From Niallia endozanthoxylica (GTDB lineage: Bacteria > Bacillota > Bacilli > Bacillales > Cytobacillaceae), in assembly GCF_008710145.1 (NCBI RefSeq), contig NZ_VYKL01000037.1, positions 124,001 to 188,000 on the forward strand: a DNA stretch of 64,000 nucleotides. Direction: 5' to 3'. The notes beneath the pieces were generated by a model. It saw nothing but the letters and a program-made list of their open reading frames with translations. It did no database searches and was not told where the DNA came from. Of this stretch, positions 35,889 through 45,535 are shown piece by piece. Each line of letters starts with the position of its first letter. Positions within the stretch are counted from its first letter, which is position 1. The position numbers and the translations under genes were made by a program.

Positions 35889-36626
35889 ATGATCACGATA
35901 AAGAATTTACATAAACGCTTTGGTGAATTGGAAGTATTAAAGGGAATTGATTTAGAAGTGGGGAAGGGGAAAGTCGTGGTTTTAATTGGACCATCCGGTT
36001 CTGGGAAAACGACCTTTCTTAGATGCATGAATGTGCTGGAAATCCCGACAAAAGGCAGTATTTCAATTGAAAATCAAGCCCTTGATTTTTCCCAGAAAGT
36101 ACCGAAGAAAAAGGTCCCTCTTTTTCGGAGTTTAACCGGTATGGTTTTCCAAAACTATAATTTGTTTCCCCACAAGACAGCACTTGAAAATGTCATGGAA
36201 GGACCAATTACGGTAAAAAAGGAGTCGAAAGATACCGTCAGAAAAAGAGCAGAAGAACTGCTGTCAAAGGTTGGACTGGGTGACAAGCTTGATTATTATC
36301 CGTTTCAGTTATCGGGCGGTCAGCAGCAACGGGTAGGAATTGCTCGTGCTTTAGCAATGGAGCCAAAGGTGATGTTATTTGATGAACCAACCTCTGCACT
36401 TGACCCTGAGCTTGTTGGTGAAGTGTTAAAAGTCATGAAGGACCTTGCACGGGAAGGGATGACGATGATTGTGGTTACTCATGAAATGCGCTTTGCCAAG
36501 GAAGTGGCAGATGAAGTCATCTTTATGGAGGGGGGCGTGATTGTGGAACAAAGCAAACCTAATGAGATGTTTACGAACCCGAAAGAAGAGAGGACAAAGC
36601 AGTTTTTGAGACTGATACAAGAGTAG
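35889..36626 (+). CDS. tcyC: L-cystine ABC transporter ATP-binding protein
   Basis: A 245-residue ATPase of the polar amino acid importer class. Walker [42 protein letters not shown] and [14 protein letters not shown] are present. It is the third gene of tcyABC; AAGGAG precedes its ATG. A weak hairpin, ATGAAGGACA/TGTCCTTCAT at 36649-36692, lies between it and the convergent desulfhydrase gene. Confidence 0.93.
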   Translation: MITIKNLHKRFGELEVLKGIDLEVGKGKVVVLIGPSGSGKTTFLRCMNVLEIPTKGSISIENQALDFSQKVPKKKVPLFRSLTGMVFQNYNLFPHKTALENVMEGPITVKKESKDTVRKRAEELLSKVGLGDKLDYYPFQLSGGQQQRVGIARALAMEPKVMLFDEPTSALDPELVGEVLKVMKDLAREGMTMIVVTHEMRFAKEVADEVIFMEGGVIVEQSKPNEMFTNPKEERTKQFLRLIQE

Positions 36627-36724
36627 GCAGGAATTCGGAGGCAGCTTAATGAAGGACAAACCCAGACAAATTCTCTATGAAATGTCCTTCATCAGTAAGT
36701 ACTGCATATTTTTAACAAAGACTC

Positions 36725-37720
36725 TTATTGAAACAGAGAGGTATTCGCATATAAAGCAGGAGAGCCGCCGGAATGAACAAATAAAATAGAATCTTCTTTG
36801 TTAAAGTGACCTTGTTGAATGAGATCTATCAGCCCTGCGGCCGCTTTGCCTGTATAGACTGGATCAAGCAAAATTCCCTCTGTTCTGGCCATCAGCTTGA
36901 CTGCTTCTATCATTTCAGGTGTAGGTATTGCGTATCCAGGCCCGACATATTCATCAAAGCATGTGACAGCATCACGATTAATAGAGTTCGGTAGACTAAG
37001 ATGAGCAGCATGCTCAGTAGTAAGCTGAAAAACCTTCTCCTCTTGTGCCGCTTTTCCTCTGCTGACATTTATCCCGATGACAGGAATACCGCTATGATTG
37101 CTATAAAATCCTGTTATTAATCCGGCCTGCATTCCGCCGCTTCCACTGACACACACCACAGCATCAAAGTGTAATTCTTGATCAAACATTTGTGTTAAAA
37201 TCTCTTGCGCGCAGGCTGCATATCCAGTTGCACCAATCACATTAGAGCCGCCTACAGGAATTAGATAAGGACGTCTTCCTTCTTTTGAGAGCTCTTCGGC
37301 AATCCTTTGCATTTCTTTGATTAAATCCGATCCATTCGGAACGATTTTAATATTTTCTGCACCTAATAAATAATAGAGAAAATAGTTGCCGTTAAAATCG
37401 GGCTCCGTACTTTCTTCCACACCTTCTTCCAGAACAAGAATGCATTTCAAATTCTCTTTTACAGCAGCAGCTAATGTTAAACGGCAATGGTTCGACTGAA
37501 TACCGCCGCAAGTAATAATAGTATCTGCGCCATGCTTCAAAGCATCTGCCATAAGAAATTCTAATTTTCTTGTTTTATTTCCACCGGCAGTCAGGCCAAG
37601 CTGGTCATCGCGTTTCATATAAATAGAGGGTCCGCCGAGAGCTTCAGAGAATTTCTCTAATTTCTCGATGGGGGTGTAAGATGACGTATATCGTTTTCTA
37701 GGAAAAAGCGCTAAATTCAT
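36725..37720 (-). CDS. dcyD: D-cysteine desulfhydrase / ACC-deaminase-like PLP enzyme
   Basis: A 331-residue PLP enzyme of fold type II. It contains YMKRDDQLGLTAGGNKTRKL with the Schiff-base lysine, CGGIQSNHCRLTLAAA with the SNH motif and HSGGSPALYAN at the C-terminus. D-cysteine desulfhydrase makes pyruvate, sulfide and ammonia; the closely related ACC deaminase differs at a few active-site residues that I cannot weigh with certainty. Its convergent position beside tcyABC supports a role in cyst(e)ine use, echoing the dcyD and cystine-transporter linkage in enterobacteria. GGAGA precedes ATG 37720. Confidence 0.85.
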   Translation of the reverse strand: MNLALFPRKRYTSSYTPIEKLEKFSEALGGPSIYMKRDDQLGLTAGGNKTRKLEFLMADALKHGADTIITCGGIQSNHCRLTLAAAVKENLKCILVLEEGVEESTEPDFNGNYFLYYLLGAENIKIVPNGSDLIKEMQRIAEELSKEGRRPYLIPVGGSNVIGATGYAACAQEILTQMFDQELHFDAVVCVSGSGGMQAGLITGFYSNHSGIPVIGINVSRGKAAQEEKVFQLTTEHAAHLSLPNSINRDAVTCFDEYVGPGYAIPTPEMIEAVKLMARTEGILLDPVYTGKAAAGLIDLIQQGHFNKEDSILFVHSGGSPALYANTSLFQ

Positions 37721-37849
37721 GGGAAATCTCCTTTCGTATTTAAAAGTAACTAATGCTATGTAAAAAGAAGTTTAGTCGTACAAACTCAGGTGTTATAATA
37801 ACAAGCGGTTTTGTTTTAATCAAAATCTATTCTAGTCCGCATAGAATGG

Positions 37850-38449
37850 TTATTTTGCGTTACTTTTACGGTGTCGGGAAACAAAGGAATTACCTGTTAC
37901 CCAAAACCTCCATGGATAATCCTTAGCCTCACCGGCGTTATCAATTCCAATTCGAGGACCGACTGAAATGTCTTCGGGGGATTTTCCAGCAGCTATATAC
38001 AACGGCGGGTGAGTAAAGGAATGGCCATAATCCTCCATTGTAATACCGAGTGCTTTTGTTAATTTACCTGGTCCATTCGTTAGATTTTTCAAGTTCTCTA
38101 TGCCTCGACGTTCCTTCATTAATTCCAAACCTTGGACAGGTTCTACTGCCCTGATTAAGATGGCCTCAGGTTTGTCCAGTGGTCCGCTTACAACATTCAC
38201 AAGTGTATGGGTATGCATCACATACGTATACACTAATCCTGCCTCACCAAACATGATTTCTGTTCGTTTCGTACGCCGATTTCCATAACTATGTGCGGCT
38301 CTGTCTTCCGGTCCCATATAGGCTTCCGTTTCCACAATATAGCCGGAAGCAACACCTTCAGAGGTTTCTTTCATAAGCAGACATCCAAGTAGTTCTTTTG
38401 CAAGGTCAAGTGTAGGCTTTTTAAAAAATTCAAATGGTAATGGTTCCAT
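37850..38449 (-). CDS. DNA-3-methyladenine glycosylase (AAG/MPG type)
   Basis: Removes 3-methyladenine and other alkylated purines from DNA. The 199-residue protein has the AAG fold pattern: FFKKPTLDLAKELLGCLLM, IVETEAYMGPEDRAAHSYGN with the catalytic Glu, RRTKRTEIMFGEAGLVYTYV, EAILIRAVEPVQGLELM and LTNGPGKLTKALGI. The start at 38449 has AGGAG upstream; a frame reaching to 38659 has no RBS and runs over the divergent P5C reductase start. Similar in size to YxlJ of B. subtilis. Confidence 0.9.
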   Translation of the reverse strand: MEPLPFEFFKKPTLDLAKELLGCLLMKETSEGVASGYIVETEAYMGPEDRAAHSYGNRRTKRTEIMFGEAGLVYTYVMHTHTLVNVVSGPLDKPEAILIRAVEPVQGLELMKERRGIENLKNLTNGPGKLTKALGITMEDYGHSFTHPPLYIAAGKSPEDISVGPRIGIDNAGEAKDYPWRFWVTGNSFVSRHRKSNAK

Positions 38450-38567
38450 GGCTAACACTCCTGAAAAAATGATGTTTCTTGATTGTAGCAAAGAGGAAAC
38501 ATTTTCTCCACCTTCTGTATTTGCTATGATGTGGATAGTGACCGAATGCGAAGAGGAAGTGAAGAAA

Positions 38568-39374
38568 ATGAACAAAAATATTGGGTTTATTGGCTGTGGT
38601 AAGATGGGGCGTGCCATTATGGCAGGGATGCTGAAGGCCGATATTGTGGAACATAACAATATTATGGTAAGTACTGGGAGAGAATCGACCCTTTTGGAAG
38701 TGAAAGAGTGTTATAAAGTGCAGGGCAGTCTTCATAATCAAGAGGTAGCGGAATGGTCTGATCTTCTGTTTCTAGCCGTTCATCCATCCTCTCATGATAA
38801 AGTTCTATCTGAAATCAAAGGGAGCTTGAAGGAAGACGTTGTGGTCATCACCATGGCAGCGGGAATAACAATCGAACAAATTGAAAAAGGAATCGGCAGG
38901 AAGGTAAAGATTGTACGGACGATGCCGAATACGCCCTCATTAGTTGGGGAAGGGATGACTGCAATGAGTATTAGCAGCTTTGTGACTGAAACCGACTTAG
39001 AGATTGTAAAAAGGTTACTAAATAGTTTCGGCAGAACTGAAATGATAGATGAAAATCTTATGGATGCGGTCCCTGCGATTAGCGGTTCTTCACCGGCATA
39101 TGCATATATGTTCATTGAAGCACTGGCAGATGGCGGTGTCCGCGACGGAATTCCCCGAGCACAGGCCTATCGTATGGCTGCTCAAGCAATGCTGGGAGCG
39201 GCAAAAATGGTGTTAGAGACAGGGAAACATCCCGGTGCATTAAAGGATGACGTCTGCACACCAGGAGGTTCGACTATTCGAGCCGTAGCGGCATTGGAAG
39301 AAAACCAATTCAGGGCAGCAATTTTAGAAGCCATGAAGGCTTGTACGGAACGGACGAAGGGGATAGGGAATTGA
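38568..39374 (+). CDS. proC: Pyrroline-5-carboxylate reductase
   Basis: Last step of proline synthesis: reduces pyrroline-5-carboxylate to proline with NADPH. The 268 residues have the Rossmann start NIGFIGCGKMGRAIMAGML, VRTMPNTPSLVGEGM, DAVPAISGSSPAYAYMFIEA and the signature DDVCTPGGSTIRAVAALEEN. ATG 38568 follows GAGGAAGTG; the upstream frame to 38448 would overlap the glycosylase start. Bacillus has several such paralogues (proG, proH, proI); which one this is cannot be decided here. Confidence 0.93.
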   Translation: MNKNIGFIGCGKMGRAIMAGMLKADIVEHNNIMVSTGRESTLLEVKECYKVQGSLHNQEVAEWSDLLFLAVHPSSHDKVLSEIKGSLKEDVVVITMAAGITIEQIEKGIGRKVKIVRTMPNTPSLVGEGMTAMSISSFVTETDLEIVKRLLNSFGRTEMIDENLMDAVPAISGSSPAYAYMFIEALADGGVRDGIPRAQAYRMAAQAMLGAAKMVLETGKHPGALKDDVCTPGGSTIRAVAALEENQFRAAILEAMKACTERTKGIGN

Positions 39375-39406
39375 CAAAAAGTAAAAATGAATTGAATCGA
39401 AGCGAA

Positions 39407-39448
39407 GACTGTCAAAAAATGTTTCATGTGAAACATTTTTTGACAGTC
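39407..39448. terminator. 20-bp perfect hairpin with a parS-like core
   Basis: Arms 39407-39426 and 39429-39448 are exactly complementary with the 2-base loop TG, 32 bases after the proC stop. The tip TGTTTCATGTGAAACA (39420-39435) differs by one base from the B. subtilis parS consensus TGTTNCACGTGAAACA. A T-rich stretch follows (TTATCTATTTTT), so a terminator role is likely; ParB binding is a second possibility. Confidence 0.6.
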
Positions 39449-39545
39449 TTATCTATTTTTCCAGAAATAGATAAGGATTTTTGCAGAAAAAAAGGAGGGA
39501 AATCCCCTCCAGTGTAACGGATTAAATGATGATATAGTTATAATT

Positions 39546-41276
39546 CTACTCAATCCCAATATGCTCAAATCGGCCAACGCTGAATAGTCCCTTAACGGTC
39601 AGCTTTAACTCCGGAATGACTGGTAAAGCGAGGAAAGACAAAGTCAAAAATGGGTTAAAATGCTCGCTGGCCCCAAGCCTTTTTAAAGCTTGATTCAGAT
39701 TCTGCAGTTCCTTATATACCTCCTGGTAAGTTCCTAGTGAAATTAATCCTGCAATAGGAAGTTTTAGGGAGGCAAGAATTTCACCGTCTTTTACAGCAAT
39801 TAATCCGCCTTGCATGTTTTTTATTTCTTGGGCGGCAAAAAGTATATCATGGTCATTTGTTCCACAAATAATGAGGTTATGTGAATCATGAGCAACAGTC
39901 GTAGCAATGGCACCCGATTTTAACCCCAAGCCCTTCACAATCCCGGCACCAACAAGTTTGGTTCGTTTATGTCTTTCTATGACAACAAGTTTAAGCTGAT
40001 CTTTTACAATAGAGGGCTCGAAGCACCCGGTATCATTGAGGTTGACCTCCTCAATCAAATGATTGGTTAAAAGACTGTTCGGAATAATCTCTATGATATT
40101 CGCCTTTGCTTGCTGCAAGGGGATAGCTAAATCCTTTGCACCTAGGTTATGGAAAAACACCGTTTTCTTTAGTTCTTCTGGTACTTCCAGCCCGGTTTCA
40201 GTAAATCCCTTTAATGCACCGTTCACCATCACTGCATGACCGTCTTTATACACCTGTGTAATAGTTATGCAGTCCAAATCTTCTATTAGCAGGAAGTCAG
40301 CCTGATAGCCGGGGGCAATAGCTCCTTTCTCACTCAAGCCAAAACATTCGGCAGTATTTATGGTTGCCATTTGAATCGCTGTAATAGGGTCTATTCCTTC
40401 TTGAATCGCTAAATGGACATTATAGTCGATGCTTCCTTCCTCAATGATGTCATCCAAATGCTTATCATCTGTTACGAAAAGGCAGCGGCGTGAATTCCGT
40501 TCATTAACAACGCTAATCAGTCTGCGTAAATCCTTCGCGACTGTTCCTTCACGAATCATGACATACATTCCTTTTTGAAGCCTGGCTTTCGCCTCTTCGG
40601 CAGTTGTACACTCATGGTCTGTACGGATCCCGGCTGACATATAGATATTTAAGCTGGATGCTGAAAGTCCTGCACCATGACCATCGATTTTCTTCCCAGA
40701 CCTAGCCGTTTCAATTAGTTTATTAATCATATTTTGTTCACAATCTCGAACAGCAGGATAATTCATGACTTCAGCTAATCCCAGCACTCTTGGGTGTTGG
40801 AAAAAGGGTCTTAGTTCTTCTATATTTAGTACGGCACCTGCGTGCTCAAAAGGGGCTGCTGGTACACAAGAAGGGAGCATAAATAGAAAATCAACCGGCA
40901 GACCTTCGCTGGAATCGAGCATATATTGTATGCCTTTGACACCGGAAACATTGGCGATTTCATGGGGGTCATTGATGACAGTCGTGACTCCATGTAAAAG
41001 AAGAACCTTTGCAAATTCTTGAGGAGTGATCATAGAGGATTCTATATGAACATGGCCTTCTATGAAGCCTGGGGAGATATAAGAGCCTTTTGCATCGATA
41101 GTCTCTTTACCCGCGTATGTTCCAACTCCCGCAAAATATCCATCAACAATCGCAACATCTCCTTCTATGATCTCGGCATTAAAAACATCAATGACTTTTC
41201 CATTCTTAATCACAAGGTCGGCAGGCTCTTCCCCTGCAGCTACTCTAATTCTCTTTGTTAATTTTTCAACGTCCAC
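39546..41276 (-). CDS. ade: Adenine deaminase
   Basis: Deaminates adenine to hypoxanthine for purine salvage or nitrogen supply. The 576-residue amidohydrolase shows YISPGFIEGHVHIESSMITP with the metal HxH motif, NDPHEIANVSG, DGHGAGLSASSLN, SAGIRTDHECTTAEEA, FVTDDKHLDDI and, in the C-terminal domain, TVAHDSHNLIICGTNDHD. GTG 41276 with GGGGTAG upstream is the start. It lies 73 bases after guaD on the same strand, which groups two purine deaminases. Confidence 0.95.
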   Translation of the reverse strand: MDVEKLTKRIRVAAGEEPADLVIKNGKVIDVFNAEIIEGDVAIVDGYFAGVGTYAGKETIDAKGSYISPGFIEGHVHIESSMITPQEFAKVLLLHGVTTVINDPHEIANVSGVKGIQYMLDSSEGLPVDFLFMLPSCVPAAPFEHAGAVLNIEELRPFFQHPRVLGLAEVMNYPAVRDCEQNMINKLIETARSGKKIDGHGAGLSASSLNIYMSAGIRTDHECTTAEEAKARLQKGMYVMIREGTVAKDLRRLISVVNERNSRRCLFVTDDKHLDDIIEEGSIDYNVHLAIQEGIDPITAIQMATINTAECFGLSEKGAIAPGYQADFLLIEDLDCITITQVYKDGHAVMVNGALKGFTETGLEVPEELKKTVFFHNLGAKDLAIPLQQAKANIIEIIPNSLLTNHLIEEVNLNDTGCFEPSIVKDQLKLVVIERHKRTKLVGAGIVKGLGLKSGAIATTVAHDSHNLIICGTNDHDILFAAQEIKNMQGGLIAVKDGEILASLKLPIAGLISLGTYQEVYKELQNLNQALKRLGASEHFNPFLTLSFLALPVIPELKLTVKGLFSVGRFEHIGIE

Positions 41277-41349
41277 TTTTATCTACCCCATCTCTTATTA
41301 GTGATAGGAGTCTACGAAAACTCCGACATGAAGGATGCTCTAAAAAATA

Positions 41350-41814
41350 CTAATAATTAATTTTATTACGTGATGTCGTCCAGGCTTGAAAAGGTAACTC
41401 TGCATGTTTCGGAAAGATTTGCTTCATTGGGATTGACCGTTGATCAGGGGAGAGGGCAATCTGTTCGTAAATAAATTGATCATCAAAGCCAACCTTTGCT
41501 GCGTCCTCTTTCGTGCAGGCATAGTATACAGCTTTTGGTCGTGCCCAAAAGATTGCTCCTAGGCACATTGGACACGGTTCACAGCTCGTATATATTTCAC
41601 AATCATCAAGCTGGAAGGATTTCAGAAATTGACAAGCCTCTCTAATAGCCTGAACTTCTGCGTGTGCAGTGGGATCGTTTAGAGTAGTAACTTGATTTCT
41701 ACCAACCCCAATCACCGTTCCATTTTTAACTACGACTGCTCCAAATGGCCCTCCCTTATCGCCAGATACATTGTCGATAGCGGCATCGACAGCCATATTT
41801 ATATATTTATCCAT
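41350..41814 (-). CDS. guaD: Guanine deaminase (cytidine/deoxycytidylate deaminase fold)
   Basis: Converts guanine to xanthine and ammonia. The 154 residues carry the zinc motifs NDPTAHAEVQAIREAC and TSCEPCPMCLGAIFWARP, and GFDDQFIYEQ, which fit B. subtilis GuaD (156 residues) as recalled. ATG 41814 is preferred: AGGAGTG ends 8 bases before it and the GTG at 41823 is part of that RBS region. Confidence 0.92.
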   Translation of the reverse strand: MDKYINMAVDAAIDNVSGDKGGPFGAVVVKNGTVIGVGRNQVTTLNDPTAHAEVQAIREACQFLKSFQLDDCEIYTSCEPCPMCLGAIFWARPKAVYYACTKEDAAKVGFDDQFIYEQIALSPDQRSIPMKQIFPKHAELPFQAWTTSRNKINY

Positions 41815-42060
41815 AGTTTTCACTCCTCATCTTTTCTAAATGTACTTTTCACATTATATTTTTTCATTTTCTTATTAATGACAGAGAAACAGAATATGGG
41901 TTAATCCCCTCTTAAAAAGGAAAAAATGAAAAAAGTGAAACTTTTTGCATGATTGAACGGTATATATCGATAGAAATAGAATTTAAATATCCTTTATGTG
42001 GAAAATGAATGGTAAAATAGAATGATGTCTGAATATTAATTTTGGTCAGGAGGAACTTTG

Positions 42061-42849
42061 ATGAATAATCATGAAATTGATTACAAGCTCTACGGTGATG
42101 ATATGCAGTTTGTGGAAGTTGAGTTGGACCCAGGTGAAACGGTTATTGCTGAAGCAGGCGGCTTGATGATGATGGAAGACGGAATACGTATGGAAACGAT
42201 TTTCGGCGACGGCTCAGGCGGAGGCGGAGGACTGATGGGCAAGCTGTTCAGTGCCGGAAAACGTGTAATCACTGGTGAAAGCTTGTTCATGACAACATTT
42301 ACGAATGAAGGCAGCGGGAAGAAGCATGTTTCCTTTGCCTCTCCGTATCCTGGTAAAATCATTCCAATGGATTTAAGTGAGCTTGGCGGAAAAATTATTT
42401 GTCAAAAGGATGCCTTTCTTGCAGCTGCTAAGGGTGTGGCTGTAGGTGTGGAATTTCAACGGAAAATTGGCGCCGGATTCTTCGGTGGTGAAGGCTTTAT
42501 TATGCAAAAGCTTGAAGGTGATGGGCTGGCGTTTATTCACGCAGGAGGAACCATTATTAAAAAGGATCTCGCTCCGGGAGAAGTTCTTCGTGTGGATACA
42601 GGATGTTTAGTAGCTATGACAAGAGAGGTTGATTATAACATCGAAATGGTAAAGGGAGTGAAAACAGCCCTTTTTGGCGGTGAAGGGTTATTCTTTGCCA
42701 CGCTAAGAGGCCCGGGATCTGTTTGGATTCAATCTCTTCCATTCAGCCGATTGGCCAGCCGTGTGTTTGCTGCTGCACCGCAAAGCGGCGGAGCGTCAAA
42801 AGGTGAAGGCGGTATTGGCGGTATTTTTAACATGTTTACAAATGATTAA
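42061..42849 (+). CDS. TIGR00266/AIM24-family protein
   Basis: A 262-residue beta-rich protein of the AIM24/TIGR00266 family. [56 protein letters not shown] and [20 protein letters not shown] are the characteristic blocks. A glycine-rich loop ([13 protein letters not shown]) lies at about residue 50 and a second Gly-rich tail at the end. Function in bacteria is not established; a membrane- or phage-shock-linked role has been suggested for relatives. ATG 42061 has AGGAGG upstream. Monocistronic. Confidence 0.85.
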   Translation: MNNHEIDYKLYGDDMQFVEVELDPGETVIAEAGGLMMMEDGIRMETIFGDGSGGGGGLMGKLFSAGKRVITGESLFMTTFTNEGSGKKHVSFASPYPGKIIPMDLSELGGKIICQKDAFLAAAKGVAVGVEFQRKIGAGFFGGEGFIMQKLEGDGLAFIHAGGTIIKKDLAPGEVLRVDTGCLVAMTREVDYNIEMVKGVKTALFGGEGLFFATLRGPGSVWIQSLPFSRLASRVFAAAPQSGGASKGEGGIGGIFNMFTND

Positions 42850-42861
42850 ACCAAACAAGAT

Positions 42862-42902
42862 AAAAAAGGGTTGAACAGCCGTTTTTTGTTCAACCTTTTT
42901 TC
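42862..42902. terminator. Bidirectional terminator
   Basis: AAAAAGGGTTGAACA/TGTTCAACCTTTTTT between the convergent AIM24-like and ArsR genes. Confidence 0.85.
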
Positions 42903-42906
42903 TTAA

Positions 42907-43257
42907 TCATTCTTCTTCAATAGTATCCTCTTCTTGATCAACAATTTTATCTAAGATGTTAATTGTATCAACTAAATGATTATTAAAGATTTGTTTCGCT
43001 ACAACAAGGAGATCAATGATTAACGGGTCTCGTAATGAATAGATAACTCGATTTCCATTTTTCGTACCGACGACAATGTTTTTTGTTCTTAAGACCATTA
43101 GCTGTTGGGAAACCGTCGATCCTTCACTGCCAATTGCGTTTTGAATTTCGTTAACACCAAAATCTCCTTCTGACAATACCTCTAAAATTCTAATACGTAA
43201 TGGATGGGCAAGGGCTTTAAAGAATTCCGCTTTAAATTGTTGCATTTCTAAATTCAA
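42907..43257 (-). CDS. ArsR/SmtB-family transcriptional regulator
   Basis: A 116-residue winged-helix repressor. FKAEFFKALAHPLRIRILEV begins the domain, followed by the recognition part GSEGSTVSQQLMVLRTKNIV and wing KNGNRVIYSLRDP. No cysteine is present, so it is not a classical thiolate metal sensor. The C-terminus is acidic (DQEEDTIEEE). TTG 43257 follows AAGGAG by 9 bases. It lies 54 bases after the SulP transporter gene and probably controls that operon. Confidence 0.88.
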   Translation of the reverse strand: MNLEMQQFKAEFFKALAHPLRIRILEVLSEGDFGVNEIQNAIGSEGSTVSQQLMVLRTKNIVVGTKNGNRVIYSLRDPLIIDLLVVAKQIFNNHLVDTINILDKIVDQEEDTIEEE

Positions 43258-43311
43258 TTTATCCAGCTCCTTAAAGAGATGGACGCTTTATAATAGTAAC
43301 GTCCTTTTTAT

Positions 43312-45075
43312 TTAGTTAATAGAAGTATATACCTTTTTGGGCTCAACAACCAACTCTTTTGAACTCGAAAGATTTCTGCATTCACTAAAAGCGAACTGGC
43401 TGCATCCAAGACACTTGCTTGTATTGACATGATTTAACGCAAATTGAATGGCATCACCGGTATGTTTGAAGCAATGTTCTTCGCCAATTAATTCATATAA
43501 ACCAGTTTTCTTTATCATTTCTTCAGGCTGGGCATTAAGGCCGGAGACCAATATGGTTCCATGTTTAGAAAACTCTTTAACAATGCTAGTAAGAGTGGCT
43601 TCCCCTGTAATATCGATAAAAGGAACTTTTCCCATTCGTAATAACAAGAGTGATGGTTTATGGCTGATGGTATTCATAATGGTTTGTTGGAAAGTTTGAG
43701 CAACCCCGAAAAACAGTGGTCCCTCTACATTAACAATGGTAATTTGAGGACAATCATGCCCATCGTATACCATTTGTGTTTCAACTTTTTTGCCGGCTTT
43801 ATTCAAGTTTGGTAATGCTCTTGCGATTACTTGAGCATCAACCATTCGTTTGGTAAACAAGAGGACAGCTAATAAAAGACCAACCTCAACGGCTGTTGTT
43901 AAATCAACGAATACGGTTAAGAGAAACGTAACAACTAGAACAAGAGAGTCAGAGGTTTTTGTTTTTAATATATGGGAAAAGATATGTCTCTCGCTCATAT
44001 TCCAAGCCACAACCATCAAAACAGGTGCAAGGCTAGCAAGAGGAATATGGGATGCCAAAGGTGCAAATATCATTAGTATTAATAAGACAACGATTCCATG
44101 AATAACCCCGGATAACGGGGAGACAGCTCCGTTTTTAATATTGGCTGCGGTTCTGGCAATCGCACCGGTAGCTGGAATTCCGCCAAAAAGGGGAGTAATG
44201 ATATTGGCAATTCCCTGTCCAACCAGCTCTTTATTGCTGTTATGGCGTGTGCTAGTCATTCCATCAGCTACAACAGCAGATAGAAGGGACTCGATTCCGC
44301 CTAGCAGCGCAATGACAAGAGCTGGCCCAATTAATTGCTGTATCGTACCTAAATCCACCTGTGGTAAAGATATACTTGGCAGCGTATTAGGAATTTCACC
44401 GTAAGCAGTCCCAATCGTAGCTACTTGGCCAGGATAGAAGAAGACTGCCGCGAGAGTGGATAAGAGCAGCCCAATTAAAGGACCGGGTACCTTTGGAAAC
44501 CATTTTGGCGTTAGAAGTATGGTAATTAAACAAATGACTGCTGTTAAGATGCTGTAACTATTAACAGTATCTATTTGGCGGAAGATTTCCGACATATTTT
44601 CAATAAAGCTTTCTTTCTTTTCAATTCCAGTTAAACCTAGGAAACTAGCAATCTGTCCCGTGAAAATGGTAACAGCAATCCCTGCTGTAAAACCAATGGT
44701 GACTGGACGAGGAATGTACTTAATGAGTGAGCCTAGCTTGAAGAGGCCCATTAGAACTAAGATAAAGCCTGCCATGATCCCGGCAACAAGAAGATTTTCG
44801 TAGCCATAGGACATGACAATACCAAAGAGGATAGGGATGAAAGCACCAGTTGGACCGCCTATTTGAAATTTTGAACCTCCAAAAAGTGAAATTAAAATTC
44901 CAGCAATAATCGTTGTATAGATACCGTATTCAGGCTTTACTCCGGAAGCGATGGAAAAGGCCATTCCAAGAGGGATGGCAATAATCCCTACAATTATTCC
45001 CGAAATAAGATCCTTCTGTAAAGAATGCCAACTGTAATGATGAAATCTCTCGTCAAAAAGAAATTTTCGGACCAT
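43312..45075 (-). CDS. SulP-family anion transporter with STAS domain and Cys-rich tail
   Basis: A 587-residue transporter. The N-terminal 400 residues form the SLC26/SulP membrane domain (DLISGIIVGIIAIPLGMAFS, GGPTGAFIPI, GIESLLSAVVADGMT). A cytoplasmic STAS domain (about 430-545) follows, with VEGPLFFGVAQTF and LLLLRMGKVPFIDITGEATL. The last 40 residues add a Cys motif CLGCSQFAFSEC not usual for SulP. Substrates in the family are sulfate, bicarbonate and other anions. It is followed by an ArsR gene. An imperfect AT-rich repeat (ATATTTA, 14 bases, TAAATAT, 45099-45126) upstream may be the ArsR operator. Confidence 0.88.
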   Translation of the reverse strand: MVRKFLFDERFHHYSWHSLQKDLISGIIVGIIAIPLGMAFSIASGVKPEYGIYTTIIAGILISLFGGSKFQIGGPTGAFIPILFGIVMSYGYENLLVAGIMAGFILVLMGLFKLGSLIKYIPRPVTIGFTAGIAVTIFTGQIASFLGLTGIEKKESFIENMSEIFRQIDTVNSYSILTAVICLITILLTPKWFPKVPGPLIGLLLSTLAAVFFYPGQVATIGTAYGEIPNTLPSISLPQVDLGTIQQLIGPALVIALLGGIESLLSAVVADGMTSTRHNSNKELVGQGIANIITPLFGGIPATGAIARTAANIKNGAVSPLSGVIHGIVVLLILMIFAPLASHIPLASLAPVLMVVAWNMSERHIFSHILKTKTSDSLVLVVTFLLTVFVDLTTAVEVGLLLAVLLFTKRMVDAQVIARALPNLNKAGKKVETQMVYDGHDCPQITIVNVEGPLFFGVAQTFQQTIMNTISHKPSLLLLRMGKVPFIDITGEATLTSIVKEFSKHGTILVSGLNAQPEEMIKKTGLYELIGEEHCFKHTGDAIQFALNHVNTSKCLGCSQFAFSECRNLSSSKELVVEPKKVYTSIN

Positions 45076-45187
45076 CTTTTACTTATCTCCCTTATTAAAT
45101 ATTTATATATTTGATTATTTAAATATACTTTAACCAAATACTATGATAATTCCTCTTCTTTGTCAAAAGATATTATTCGTAAAAATA

Positions 45188-45372
45188 AGCTTTGTTTATT
45201 AACATGATTGATTTTTTACTCATCTAAAGCTGCAGGGGTATGAAGTGACAGGAGAAAATGATTTTTCTCCTGTCACTTCATACCCCTGCAGCAACCTTTC
45301 AGCACAGCTGAAAGGCGTGAGAAGTGTCCATTTCCCACGGATGAGTCAAAAATCTGACTTAATCAACATGAT
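45188..45372. repeat. TGACTCATC/GATGAGTCA repeat, long copy with 30-bp hairpin insert
   Basis: Compared with the copy at 52932-53037 (reverse orientation), the flanks AGCTTTGTTTAT, ACTCATCTAAA, GCTGAAAGGCGTGAGAA, CACGGATGAGTCAAAAATCT and the outer ends match. This copy has 78 extra bases (45229-45306) that contain a perfect 30-bp inverted repeat (45229-45258 with 45263-45292, loop TGAT). It fills most of the 460-base divergent space between sulP and the UbiB-like gene. Confidence 0.8.
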
Positions 45373-45535
45373 TTGTCAGCACAGCATAAAAAACGAATAA
45401 AAAGTGACAAGAATATGGTCATTTTAGAATGAAAACGATGAAAAAGATAAAGAATGGTAAGAGTGAGAAATGCGAATAGAAGTCGAATGATATACAATGT
45501 AAGGGACATCACTTTGAAAAGGGGTTTGTTTTATC

